The notes: generated from the sequence alone by a model not told the origin. Counted from the stretch's first letter, positions 25,380 to 36,490 are shown. The stretch: 64,000 bases of DNA from Nannobrachium achirus (GCA_963921795.1 OY997645.1:19561570-19625569), one strand, 5' to 3'. Program-made: numbers and translations.

Positions 25380-28300
25380 TACTAAGCTTTGACCATTTAA
25401 AATTGGCTAGAATAAGGATAGCTTATCACATGGCCGGACCTCCCGGGAATATTGTGGGTGAAAACCAAGTTGATTTTGAGGGCCGACTTTGAAGATTCTG
25501 ACATTCTGACTACAGAGTGAATTCTCTAGGTTAGTATTAATCTAAAAATAAGTCTTACAAGACGGCAGATGGAAGAAGCAAGATGCGATGATTTCCCAAA
25601 ATAAGTAGCCCAATATATACATGAGAGACAAGCGTATCCGTGTATTGAAAACATCAATGGATGCGTCTGTGACATATATACCATGCGGCCACTTTAACTG
25701 ACCAAGATTTCCAATGCTAGGACTTTTGACTCACTGATGAAGTATATTATAGTATGTTGGGGGCTATATATTGCGATGGCAGTTATATCACATTAAAAAG
25801 GACAAATCAAACAAATGGGACACATTATTAGAACACAAATAAAATCCCTACAACTTCAGTATTCAACCAGTGGAATTACAGTATTTTACGATGACTCTTA
25901 TAGGATTGCATTGACAGCTGCAGTACACCGTTCTCCATTACCCTAAGTGGGGCCGCTGTCACACTTGTGGGCGTGAATTTGTAGGCGGCCGTAGGCTGCT
26001 TCCTTATTGGCTAAAGGTACTCTTTAAAGTAACCCCATTGACTTGAATGGGGAAATGGGAAATTTCTCAGAATTGCATCTTTCAAATATTATGCAAAAAG
26101 TTAAATTATTCTTCATAAGTCTATTGAAGGTGGGAATGATACCATATACCGTGGCCAGGCCTCTGGAGAATATTGTGGGTGAAAACCCAGCTGATTTTGG
26201 GTGTTCCTGTGCTTCCCATCCCGGCACAACGAAAAGGATCGTTGTGCCTCTCGGATTAGGTCTATTGAAGGTAGCCTATAACGTGGCCATGCCCTGGATA
26301 TATTGTGATATCACACGAAGCATTCTCACCCTTAGGGCGTCTCATTGGTAATAAGGAGATATTATGATGTCACTTGAAGCATGAAAATATTATGATGTCA
26401 CGGGCCATGCCTCTGGTGATATTGTGACGTCACGTGAAGCATGACATCAAAATCTTTTGTAAAAAGTTAAATCATCATATAAGTCTATTGAAGGTAGGAA
26501 AGATAGCCTATAATGTGTCCATGCCTCTGGAGAATATTTCGGGTGAAAACCCAGTTCATTTTGAATGTTCCTGTGCTCGCCATCCCAGCACAACGAATTG
26601 GGGGACCCCTCTCTGATTATTGCGACCGAAGGTCGCATATACTCTGAAGAACCGTGTCGCTTGAGTGTCCTTCCTTCCTTCCGTATCCTCGTGACCGTCC
26701 GTATCCTCTGTGATGTCAGTGTGATGTCAGCGAGTTGTGACATCACCTCCTGTACAGGGCGGCTACACGAAATGTGGATAACACTATATATGGAGATAGT
26801 CCAGTCCATCATGTCATATGGGACTACCGTCATAGAAAGTAGCCATTGTTAGGCCGGAGTCATTGGCTGTCTAAACATGGAGATGTGGATAACACTATAT
26901 ATGGAGATAGTCTAGTCCAATATGTCATATGGGACTACCGTCATAGACAGTAGCCATTGTTAATCCGGAGTCAATGGCTGACTGTCTGTACAGGAAGTGA
27001 TGTCACATGACATACTTTTTATGCCCATATATGAGTCCTAACATGGAGATGTGGATAACACTATATATGGAGATGGAGATAGTCCAGTCCATCATGTCAT
27101 ATGGGACTACCGTCATAGAAAGTAGCCATTGTTAGGCCGGAGTCAATGGCTGTCTGTCTGACTGTCTGTACAGGAAGTGATGTCACATGACATACTTTTT
27201 ATTGCGACCGTCAGGGAGCAGTTTACTATGAAAACCTCCACCGGCCGTCCGTCCGTCCGTCCGTCGGTCGGTCGGTCGGTCGGTCACACGTCACACGTCA
27301 CACCTTTGCCCTGCTCATATCTCCGCATCAGTATATAGGGCTTGTTTGTTTATTGTATGACATCACGCCACATCATCAGCTGTGGACTCTGTGATGTCAT
27401 CGTATCGCATCAGTATATAGGGCTTGTTTGTTTATTGGATGACATCACGCCACATCATCAGCTGTGGACTCTGTGATGTCATCGTATCTCCATATATGGC
27501 CATCTCTGTATATGGAGATATAAGTCGTCCATGCCCAAGTATGGGCTGGTGAGGTCAGACTTTGTGTGATGCGTAGGTTATCTCCATATATGGAGATTCA
27601 ACATTCCAGGTAATGCTCTCTTCCCTGGTGAGAATTGCCCCTTTATATAGGGCTTGTTTGTGTATTGTATGACATCACGCCACATCATCAGCTGTGGACT
27701 CTGTGATGTCATCGTATCTCCATATATGGCCATCTCCGTATATGGAGATATAAGTCGTCCATGCCCAAGTATGGGCTGGTGAGGTCAGACTTTGTGTGAT
27801 GCGTAGGTTATCTCCATATATGGAGATTCAACATTCCAGGTGTAACTATGGCTACCCGTATGACGTGAGAGGTGGAGGTTGTGATATTTGTGGAGATAAG
27901 CGACCAACGGTCGCTTATCTCCCGATTAGGGAGTCTTACTGGTATATATATATATGTAAATATGGGGGCGTCTGTGTTAAAAACGTTTCGTTGTCAAGCT
28001 CAACGTTGGGCATTTGGACCTATACATGGAGAAATGGAGCGAATCTGTTTGGCCTAAACATGGAGATGTGGAGAACACTATATATGGAGAAAGTATATTC
28101 CATCATGTCAGTGTGATGTCAGCGAGTTGTGACATCACTTCCTGATGTCACATGACATACTTTTTATATATTATGTAAATATGGAGGCGTCTGTGTTAAG
28201 AACGCCACCCATGTCCATGCCCACATGCTCCCATGTTCCAGGGGAGACTGCCGACGAACGCCGCCGCCGTATTCGCAGGGAACACAAGGAGGTGGCAACG

Positions 28301-28737
28301 GGGCGGCCAGATAAAGTTATTAGGCCTGGATCCAACTTTAAGTCGACGCACATGATTCCAGAAGTGTAGTGCTTATTCGCTCTTGTATCAAACCGGTACT
28401 CGAAACGTACTTAGAATTTAACATATTTTCTAAAGTAAATATGGGGGCTGCTGTGTTAAGAACGTTTCGTTGTCAAGCTCAACGTTGGGCATTTGGACCT
28501 ATACATGGAGAAATGGAGCGAATCTGTTTGGCCTAAACATGGAGATGTGGATAACACTATATATGGAGATAGTCTAGTACATCATGTCATATGGAACTAC
28601 CGTCATAGACAGTAGCCATTGTTAGGTCGGAGTCAATGGCTGTCTGTCTGTCTGACTGTCTGTACAGGAAGTGATGTCACATGACATACTTTTTATGCCC
28701 ATATATGAGTCCTTCTGTACCACATCTCCATGTTTAG
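25380..28737. repeat. Complex array of duplicated segments
   Basis: Several unit types alternate. (1) GGAGAATATTGTGGGTGAAA and neighbours at about 25440 (diverged), 26165 and 26530. (2) ATGGAGATGTGGATAACACT with the following ~110 bp at about 26878, 27043 and 28538, and from its GTGGATAACACT part at about 26773. (3) AGGGCTTGTTTGTTTATTG at about 27337 and 27419, with a GTGTATTG variant at 27650. (4) A block opened by CTCCATATATGGCCATCTC at about 27488 and 27718. (5) A ~115 bp block with AACGTTTCGTTGTCAAGCTC at about 27980 and 28460. (CCGT)n-(CGGT)n lies at about 27247-27284. CCATATATGG, a perfect CArG-box decamer, occurs at 27490, 27584, 27720 and 27814, and a perfect CRE TGACGTCA at 26425. 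No gene product is predicted from the repeated units. Confidence 0.8.
28233..28369 (+). other. Possible coding-exon fragment in the repeat array
   Basis: After an acceptor-like CCCATGTTCCAG, an open frame runs about 43 codons to a stop, with a non-repetitive, charged composition (ADERRRRIRREHKEV, then GRPDKVIRPGSNF). It differs from the surrounding repeats in base use and is present once. It could be a captured exon end or a chance frame; I do not recognise the protein. Confidence 0.25.
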
Positions 28738-28817
28738 GCAAACTCCACACAGAAAGGCCCTATCGCCAACCGAACCTAGGGTGTGAGCGATAGGGCCTTT
28801 CTGTGTGGAGTTTGCGT
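28738..28817. repeat. Perfect hairpin, 29 bp stem
   Basis: GCAAACTCCACACAGAAAGG and the continuing CCCTATCGC are answered by GCGATAGGG and CCTTTCTGTGTGGAGTTTGC, with a loop of about 22 bases. The right arm runs into GTTCTCCCCGTGTCTC, a string common in dispersed fish repeats, so the hairpin may be the junction of two inverted repeat copies. Confidence 0.85.
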
Positions 28818-29733
28818 GTTCTCCCCGTGTCTCCTAGGGTTGATACCCTCACAAAAACATGAACAAACTCCCCCCAGAATGACAACAACTAGAATCGTCA
28901 GAGAAACGCTGTGGTTGGCCAGATTGTCAAGAATTGGCGCGACCTCGCCCTTTAGGGCGAGGTTGCATGTCATGTTTGCATGCAACCCACGTACCCACGC
29001 GTGCGATAGTGTTGCGCGGGCTGGGGTTTTTCATGGACCGCGGGCCCCCGCGATTTTAGTTATCTGACCCAGCCCAGCCTGGCCCGCAACAACGCATCAA
29101 TTTTCACAGCCCAGCTCAGCCCGGCCCGCCGTCAATAAATACATGTCAAATACGTCTTTGAATGTGACTTTTTAAGGCAGCCAATTTCAACTGTACAAAA
29201 ACAGAACGGAGGAGAAACTTTCAACACTGATATAGAGCACATAGCCTAGTGCAGTGCAACAACAGAGCCATACAAAAATATCGTTTGAACATTTAAAAGC
29301 AATGAACCGTTAATTAGCTATATGACGGCATGACGAGTGACGACATGCATGCTTATTTTAATTGATAACACTCCTGTATGTGTATGACTATACACACGGA
29401 GCACAACTAGTAACTACTGTATCACAGAGAGATGAGGATCGAGTCACAAGCCTAGTCACTGGCGCACCGCGCCGAGACAACACACTTTGACCAAAGCAAC
29501 AGCTGTATGCCTCTCAACATAATTATTCTCTACAATCTATGCTCTCACCGCAGCACGACAGCAACGAACCAGCAGAAGGTAATTAACCAGCTCCTTACCT
29601 ATTCTGCTGCGGAGGTGCAAAGTTGATCAAACTTTCAAAGGGTGTACGTTGTTTAAGTCAAAGGAGCATTGTTTTCATCATAAAATGAACTTTAGTTTAG
29701 TCAAAAGCTTGTACAATCCACACTAGTCCACAC

Positions 29734-29820
<87 letters not shown>

Positions 29821-31575
29821 AGCTGTAGAGTTGAACAGAAGTGGTGAAGAAAACGCTAATAAATAGCTTGAATTTGGGAAAATTTAAATTGAGGCTCCCT
29901 CACAGTCTGCATAATGCTTATGGCCAATACCATGTGAACGTTGGGATCAGTTGCTGAAGCGAGTGAATGGATAAACGTGGAAATGCATTGTATCACTAAC
30001 TGACTATCACTATCACTGACTGACCTCTCTAATTATATGTTAGATATATGTTAGACTTTGTTTCTATAGCACCTTTCTTACAAAACAATTAAACCAAACA
30101 AGAAAAACGAATTGCTTAATGGAAAATCGAATTAATTAAATTGTTCAAAATGTTCAAAAAGAGCATGCCTCTTTAATCTTTTTAGATAAGGTGTTCCATG
30201 AATTGGGAAAATGTGCATGTCCAGTTGTCTTTTGGGGCCAGGTTATGCTTATCTAGCACTCTGCAGTAGAAGATCTAAGGGCTTCTGAAGGAACATTAAA
30301 CACCAGGGGGTCTGTGATGTAGTCTAGCCCCAAACCTTTGAGAACTTTTTAAACAAGTAGAAGGACCTTAAAACTTTTTTCTCTGCCATTTTAAACATAG
30401 CCTGAACTCAGCAACTGCCAAATTGTCCTTACCTTTTAACGTGGGCACGTGCAGGCATCGCGCACAATCTGTGCATGTAACATGTACCAGCGTTGCAGAC
30501 CGGACCACAGCTTTTGAAAAAAAACAATCCCATTGGAAAAAGAAATATCCGTTGTTAGGCTGTATCTGCCGCTGTTTACAGAAAAACTCATGTAAAACGC
30601 CGAGCTGTGCGCTATGGTCCTGCGAGGGCACGTCGCGCACATAGCAGACGATATGTGTGCAGATCATATGCCAGGCGGGTAAAAGAATCAAACGGCTTCC
30701 AAATAAAACAATCTGCGTGAAAAAATACCATGTTATGCCCGTCCAGGCAGCTTCCTTGTTTACAATGGAAAGCTATGGGATCGGAGCTATGGCGCAGCCT
30801 TAGACCGGATACGGAAACCTAGATCCGGTCAAAAACAGGAAATACGGCCAGATACAGTTAGGAGGCGGGCCTAAAGAGTCTGAATCGGCTATATACAGCG
30901 ATCATACTTTTAATCTTTTCATAATGATTAAAGCTAATAACATTTCCGGGATCTACGGGCATGGCAGCGAAATGAGTTAAAATAAACCCATGATACTTTC
31001 CGTGCCCGGTGTGAAGATGGTTGGATCGGCTGATCTCCCAAAAATATCTATTTATCCACAAATCCCTGTTGATCCCCGATGTCATCAATAGGACATCATA
31101 GTACTGACCTAGACTATCCTCCATGTACTATGATAATGGGTACTGCACTACTCTGACAACTGACTGATTGAATGATGCATTTCATATATGGAAAAATATT
31201 GAAAAAGTTGAATTATGGAGATATTAGGTTTCTGCTTGACAGCGACAAGATGATCTTTTCTGTGTCCAAGGCTTCGTATGCACTGCAATATTCATTTGTA
31301 TTAATGATGCCATGCTACGTTTAACCACGTTTAACCACAAAGCACTCCACATGTACAGGTTTGCCCGAACGCCCTTTCATAGTTCCCTATAGCAGATGTT
31401 GGCGCATCCCGTTAGGATGCTATTCATGGTGCCATTTATTCAGACAACGGAGGCAGGCACTACAGGTGCTGCTGAGCCTTTTACAACCGATTTATTACTG
31501 AGGCCGATTCTAAAAAAGCCTTTTCTGAAAAACGAAATTAAAAAAACTAAATTACAAAAACATTATGTTGCTATA
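28818..31575. other. Non-coding DNA with one (GT)n tract
   Basis: The GC-rich stretch near 28990-29130, with repeated GGCCCGC/CAGCCCAGC motifs, looks like an old DNA-transposon remnant. (GT)n lies at 29738-29818. No gene is recognised in the rest. Confidence 0.4.
29738..29818. repeat. (GT)n microsatellite
   Basis: A perfect GT run of about 80 bp. Confidence 0.95.
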
Positions 31576-31813
31576 TCATCACTGTCAGGCAGAAACATTT
31601 GCATCTCCAAGTTTCAATTTTCTTTTTGAATGATTACTTGAAAAAGAAAATTTTACTTGAAAGCCCCATGCACTTCATCATAAAAGTGTCGAACAAAAGT
31701 AGTGAAGTGTAGGCTATGTAGATCATCTATTTTCACTATTTTAAATCGTTTTTAAAATGATAACAAAAAAAGGAAGGTTTTAGACATACAAGGTTTCCGC
31801 CCGACAACGACGA
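31576..31813. mobile_element. MITE-A copy 4
   Basis: Starts TCATCACTGTCAGGCAGAAA and ends GCCCGACAACGACGA, about 238 bp. The central hairpin is reduced to one worn arm (TGTAGATCATCTATTTTCAC). Confidence 0.7.
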
Positions 31814-32432
31814 TATACTGTACATAGCAGCAAGAACCCCAAAAGACGGGAACCCGTCTTGAAAGGTATAGTTACAAAATGGGGTTCTCGTCCAAAACGG
31901 GTTAATGTGTGGCCCATTTGAGGTCCTCAGCAATGCGTGCACTGAGGAACTTGAAACTCACTCCCACCCTCTCTACTGCAATGCCGTCGATGTACAGCAG
32001 ATACTTGCTCTCTCCTTGGCATCCTCATGTTCTCTATCCTCACACTTCCACTGCAGAGGAAAGCCTGGTATTCGTTCCAAACTGGCCGTGTGATCCAGTT
32101 TAGAAAAAATGAAAAAAGCTGTTGTGTTCCGGTGGTGGGTTCCGGTTGGCGTCGCATTGTTTTTGTTCCCCACATAATGCTAGTCAATTTGTCTCACTAG
32201 TCGTGCATGCCTCGAGTTAGAATAAAAGATGGACATATTAAACGATTATTATACCAAAAGAAACAAAACGATTACCGGTACCAAATGGGGAAAAAAAAAA
32301 AAATAGGGCAATCAATTTGGAGGTGCACGGCCCACCATTTAGAGTTTAAACCTTTTATGAGAAGGTAAACTTTTATGGTTTATGGAACCGTTTAAATAAG
32401 CATGAAGGGAATGAAACACACTCACACACAAG
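31814..32432. other. Unique non-coding DNA
   Basis: No gene or clear element. A short A run lies near 32289-32302. Confidence 0.4.
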
Positions 32433-32457
32433 CACGCACGCACGCACACACACACAT

Positions 32458-32496
<39 letters not shown>
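32433..32496. repeat. (CA)n microsatellite at the LINE 3' junction
   Basis: CGCA units, then a pure CA run ending at 32496, directly against the 3' end of the minus-strand LINE. Read in the element's direction the LINE is followed by (TG)n. Confidence 0.95.
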
Positions 32497-32497
<1 letters not shown>

Positions 32498-32504
32498 TTT
32501 AATT

Positions 32505-32515
32505 CTTTATTTGAA
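32505..32515 (-). terminator. Polyadenylation signal of the LINE
   Basis: Read on the minus strand, CAAATAAAGAATT contains AATAAA about 12-15 bases before the element meets the (TG)n tract. Confidence 0.5.
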
Positions 32516-32580
32516 TCCACAAATTACAATTAATTTACAGGGAAACAAATATTAACGGGCTTTGATATTTCATGGACACC

Positions 32581-35500
32581 TCATGGATATACATAGCACC
32601 TTCTTCTCCACACAGACAAACTGCCCATAACTGCTGAAACAGAGCAGTATTGTGAGAGCTGTTTGGCCTTGGCCTTTGTCATGCCGGCGATTGCTAGACC
32701 ACTCTTGGTCAATTTATGTACATGGCCCAGGCTTCCAAATATGAGTATAGAGAAGCGACATCTATACCCAAGATCTGTTATGATTTCAAGCAATGGTTGG
32801 TACTTAGAGTGCTTGTCTTGGAAAGCCTGGTCCATGTACAGGTCGAAAACACAACCCACCTCCAAAATCAGAACCTCTCTGTGTCTGGGGTCAACAAAAA
32901 CAATATCTGGTGTGTTTGGGATGCTAGCAAAGACATCATAAGCACAATCAAACCAATCCGGTAACACTCTGGAATGTTTATGCATTGCTGCACTAGATGG
33001 CACACATTTTCTAACTGCATCGGACACTAAGTCGACAATGCGGTCGTGGCGAGCAATGTATAGATTTTTATATGCACTGCAACCGTTTGTTATGTGTGCA
33101 ATGGATTCTAGATGTTGTTCAGAATCATGATGGTTAATACAGAGTGGGCTATGGATGTCGGGATACCAGATTGACAGATTGTACTTAGTTGGTAATACTT
33201 GCAGTCTTGCTTTGATGGTAAATTTTAAAACATCCTCTCCAATAGCAGCATTTTTGTAAAGTGAATGTGAAACAGAATGATCAGCGGAATCAATACAGGC
33301 CAACTTTCCCTGCAATCGAAGTCCACGCCAATGTTGTTTGGCCTCAGTCCGTTTCGCATTAAGCAGAACCCTTCTAGCTGTATCTTCTTGTAGCCTAGTG
33401 TCCCCTCCCTGGTGAGTGAGAACGGCTTCCACCGCCACACTGGGGTCTGTAACTAGTCCATCAGAGGTGGGCACTTTAACGTTGTTTTTTGCCCATTTTA
33501 TCTGGACTCCAGCCCGATGGCAGAGGTCATTGAGATCTGGCCAATCGGACCAGACCCCAAAGCCCTTGGCTTGTGAGTCCAGTTTTCCAGAGTCTTTCCT
33601 CCTGAAACCCAGAAAGTTGCTCTGGTCTTCAACAGCTAGGGGGACCTTCCTCCTGCGTAGGTCCAGTAGGAGTGATGCCCTGGCCATTTCTCTGACAGTG
33701 TCATCATCGTTATTGAGCATGTGCAGTAGGTGGGTTAGCCTTGTTGCTGCATAAATCCACTCTACATTTGGGACCCCCAGGCCCCCTTCGCCATATGAAA
33801 GAAAGAGAATGTCTCGTGTGGAGTGTGTGTTTAGGCCAACCCATTTTCTGGCCAGCTGGACAGTTCTGTTTGTCATGTCTCTCAGTGCATTTTGTGGGAT
33901 GTGTATATTGGCAAAGAGGTGTTGTATCTTCGCCAGGGCCACTTCTCTCACAGCCTGGAGCTTCATGACTACGGGGAGGGGAGACAGGTCAATCATGTTG
34001 AGGCGATGGTAAAACTCTGTAGTGAGCTCCTCAACTTGCTCCCCCCACTCACCAGCGATGTTAAACTTATGGCCCAGGTATGGGTATGTCTCATTACGAG
34101 AGTACACCCGGATGGGTTGGCCCATTATTAGGAAGGAGGGGGGCTTGTCTTTCTTGGCCTTGTACCAACGATTGCCGCCACTGCGGCGTTCATGAAGCAC
34201 GGCACATTTTGTGTGTTTCACCTCCAGCCCGGACCAGTGGAGGAATTCATCTGTGCGTGCCAGCATGTTGGTGATGACATTCTCCTCTCTAGATGACATC
34301 TGCACATCGTCGGCATACCCCTGGATGGGGTTTGGGGACCGGATGTGTGGGGGAGCACACTGATGTATCCACTTCATCCACTGGTTGAGGGCTAGGATGA
34401 AATTCACAGCGCTCCACGGACAGCCAGTTTTTATTCCCACCTTGAGGGAAATTGGCTCTGTGAGCTGCTGCCCACAGATAACCTGGAGAAATGAGTCTTG
34501 GTACACGTTGGAAATAATATTCACAAAAGGCTGAGGTAGATGTATTTCCTCCAGTGCATTCAGCATCACCTTATGTGAAAGTGTGCCAAATGCATCTCTG
34601 AAATCCAGGAAAACAGTATAAAATCTAGAGGATTCATGTTTGAAATCATCTATGCCTGTTTTTAGGCAGAAAACATGTTCGTTCATTCCCTGTCTATTGA
34701 TATAGGCTTTCTGGTGTGGTGAAAGTGTTCCTGTGTCCACCAGCCAGGGTAGGATGCGGGCTAGCAGGCACTTCATAAATACTTTGTATATGGTAGGGAG
34801 TAGGGAGATGTCACGCCAAGTGGACGGGTCATCTGGATTATTGTCTTTTTTTGGTGTCCTGTAAATGAGGGCACCTTTCCAGGAGTCAGGAACCCGCTCA
34901 TTAATCAGGCATGCATTGAAAATAGATGTAAGGGTTTGTGTTGACATGGGTCTAGTAGCCTTCAGGGTCTCATATGTTACTCCGTCAGAGCCACTAGCTT
35001 TGTTGTTAGGGAGAGAAATCAGAACTGTATCTACCTCCTCTGCTGTGAACCTGCATGTCTCTGGGAGATAAGCAGGTTCTGTGTTTTCAATGACGTCATG
35101 CCAGGGGGGCGTGGCCAGGGGCATAGTGGTTGGAGCGTCTTGATATTTAGCCTTGTAATAATCGTGTACTGTAACGGTGTTACTAACAGCGGGTGGTGGG
35201 TCAGGGAAACAGCTATTGTTCATGATGATATCAATTGCTTTTGACTTACGGTGTTGCCATAGGTACGCCAGTTTGTTTCTGGGAACTTTGTTCTGCTGCC
35301 GCCGCTGTGTCCCAGTGGCACGGAGCGCAGGCTGTATCCTTTCACGGACAAAGCGTAGCTGCGTCTCAATCCAGGTTATGATCGAGTCGGGTGTAATATC
35401 CACTGGGTAGTCATCACATAGGGGGAACTTCTTTAGGATTCTGGCGACATATTTCAGGAGCGGGTATCCGTATGGACGTCCGTTTCGCTGCCTTGTAGAG

Positions 35501-35844
35501 AATATTCCATTCTCAAAGAAAGCGCCGACTAGAACAGACACCAGCTTGCTCCATTTCTCAGCGCCACCCGGGGTAACGGCAAAGTTAGTTCTTTCTTGTA
35601 GCAGTTTGGTGTCTAGTGTCCCTCTGTACTTTCTTTCATGCTCCTGGAAAGTGATCCATTCACGATCCGACAGCCGTCGCACATACTGCTCGAAGTCCAC
35701 AGTAGTATCCCCGCCAGGTAGGGGGGAACTCGGGTCGTAGACATTCAGGCGCTGTTTGTAGACTCGGCCACTGTTCAGCGCTTGTTTAAAGGCTGATTTT
35801 AGTGTGGTGACAAGGCACATCTGCACCAGAAGTGTCCAGAGCAT
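32581..35844 (-). CDS. LINE protein: reverse transcriptase and restriction-like endonuclease
   Basis: A single frame of 1087 residues without internal stops. The reverse transcriptase core spans about residues 265-545: NNKASGSDGVTYETLK at 280-295, the first catalytic aspartate in FLDFRDAF (412-419), GIKTGCPWSAVNF (470-482), and the YADD active site at 510-513. The thumb region follows. A zinc knuckle of unusual C-x2-H type (C902, H905, H917, C922) precedes RHDRIVDLV (932-940) and a restriction-like endonuclease with P979-D980, E995 in ILEV and DKHSKYQPL near 1010. It lacks the N-terminal zinc fingers that R2-type proteins usually have, so the copy may be 5'-truncated or belong to a finger-less clade. 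The ATG at 35844 is preceded by an in-frame stop five codons upstream. TGCPWS resembles NeSL/Utopia-like proteins, but clade assignment is tentative. The protein would nick its target DNA and copy the element RNA there. Confidence 0.9.
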   Translation of the reverse strand: MLWTLLVQMCLVTTLKSAFKQALNSGRVYKQRLNVYDPSSPLPGGDTTVDFEQYVRRLSDREWITFQEHERKYRGTLDTKLLQERTNFAVTPGGAEKWSKLVSVLVGAFFENGIFSTRQRNGRPYGYPLLKYVARILKKFPLCDDYPVDITPDSIITWIETQLRFVRERIQPALRATGTQRRQQNKVPRNKLAYLWQHRKSKAIDIIMNNSCFPDPPPAVSNTVTVHDYYKAKYQDAPTTMPLATPPWHDVIENTEPAYLPETCRFTAEEVDTVLISLPNNKASGSDGVTYETLKATRPMSTQTLTSIFNACLINERVPDSWKGALIYRTPKKDNNPDDPSTWRDISLLPTIYKVFMKCLLARILPWLVDTGTLSPHQKAYINRQGMNEHVFCLKTGIDDFKHESSRFYTVFLDFRDAFGTLSHKVMLNALEEIHLPQPFVNIISNVYQDSFLQVICGQQLTEPISLKVGIKTGCPWSAVNFILALNQWMKWIHQCAPPHIRSPNPIQGYADDVQMSSREENVITNMLARTDEFLHWSGLEVKHTKCAVLHERRSGGNRWYKAKKDKPPSFLIMGQPIRVYSRNETYPYLGHKFNIAGEWGEQVEELTTEFYHRLNMIDLSPLPVVMKLQAVREVALAKIQHLFANIHIPQNALRDMTNRTVQLARKWVGLNTHSTRDILFLSYGEGGLGVPNVEWIYAATRLTHLLHMLNNDDDTVREMARASLLLDLRRRKVPLAVEDQSNFLGFRRKDSGKLDSQAKGFGVWSDWPDLNDLCHRAGVQIKWAKNNVKVPTSDGLVTDPSVAVEAVLTHQGGDTRLQEDTARRVLLNAKRTEAKQHWRGLRLQGKLACIDSADHSVSHSLYKNAAIGEDVLKFTIKARLQVLPTKYNLSIWYPDIHSPLCINHHDSEQHLESIAHITNGCSAYKNLYIARHDRIVDLVSDAVRKCVPSSAAMHKHSRVLPDWFDCAYDVFASIPNTPDIVFVDPRHREVLILEVGCVFDLYMDQAFQDKHSKYQPLLEIITDLGYRCRFSILIFGSLGHVHKLTKSGLAIAGMTKAKAKQLSQYCSVSAVMGSLSVWRRRCYVYP

Positions 35845-35956
35845 CTCAAAGCCCTACTGCATTAGCGATGGCAGTTACAACGGTTGTGTGCGCGGTTAGA
35901 TGTTTAAAACAGTAAGCTGGCTCATCGCACTGCTCTCTGCTTGCGACCGAACGCCG

Positions 35957-35957
<1 letters not shown>

Positions 35958-36013
<56 letters not shown>
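35958..36013. repeat. (CA)n microsatellite at the LINE 5' junction
   Basis: A pure CA run of about 56 bp directly against the 5' end of the LINE. It has the same orientation as the run at the 3' junction, consistent with one tract split by the insertion. Confidence 0.95.
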
Positions 36014-36016
<3 letters not shown>

Positions 36017-36165
36017 CACTCTCATTCTAACAACCGCAGCTCTGTGATGCACACTTGTGAAGTGATGCATGCATTAATGAGTGTGCCTCTAGGATGTGCT
36101 TGGTTATTTATTGAAAATGTTATGGAAACATTATTCAGTTCAATAATCGCTGTAAGGACCACCTG

Positions 36166-36282
<117 letters not shown>

Positions 36283-36299
36283 CACTCCCCTGCCTGACC

Positions 36300-36490
36300 T
36301 GTGAGTACCAAAAGGAGTTGTGGTGGTGACGTGGGGTCAGTGGGTGACATGTGGGGTCCACAGTCCAGATCCCACAACTTTTGGGGTTAGTTTAGGGGTT
36401 AGGGTTAGGTTTAGGGATAGAGGTTAGGGTAGGGCCACAGGAATTGCATAAAATTGAATGGAAGTCTATGTAATGTCCCCACAATTGATG
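36300..36490. repeat. GGGTTAG-rich dispersed repeat
   Basis: Contains GGGGTTAGGGTTAGG at about 36398-36412 and ends GTCCCCACAATTGATG. This GTCCCCACA-bounded unit next to a (TG)n tract is a familiar dispersed vertebrate repeat; the telomere-like motif is part of it. Confidence 0.5.

Larger units (their letters stand above)
32497..35957 (-). mobile_element. REL-endonuclease LINE, apparently intact, inside a microsatellite
   Basis: The 3461 bp between two (CA)n tracts (32433-32496 and 35958-36013) hold one long minus-strand frame, a 5' leader of about 113 bp and a 3' tail of only about 84 bp. The tail has AATAAAG close to the end and no poly-A. In the element's direction the order is (TG)n, leader, gene, tail, (TG)n, as if it had inserted into a (TG)n array by target-primed reverse transcription. 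It belongs to the group of LINEs with a restriction-like endonuclease (R2/R4/NeSL/HERO/Utopia relatives). Confidence 0.8.

Noticed and set aside
33416-33754. Plus-strand frames overlapping the LINE
   Set aside because: They are antisense shadows of the 1087-residue minus-strand frame and have no similarity of their own.
36386-36432. Interstitial telomere (GGGTTAG-like repeats); also CCCTAACCCTAACC near 57804
   Set aside because: The first is part of a dispersed repeat with irregular units; the second is only two units inside the LTR.
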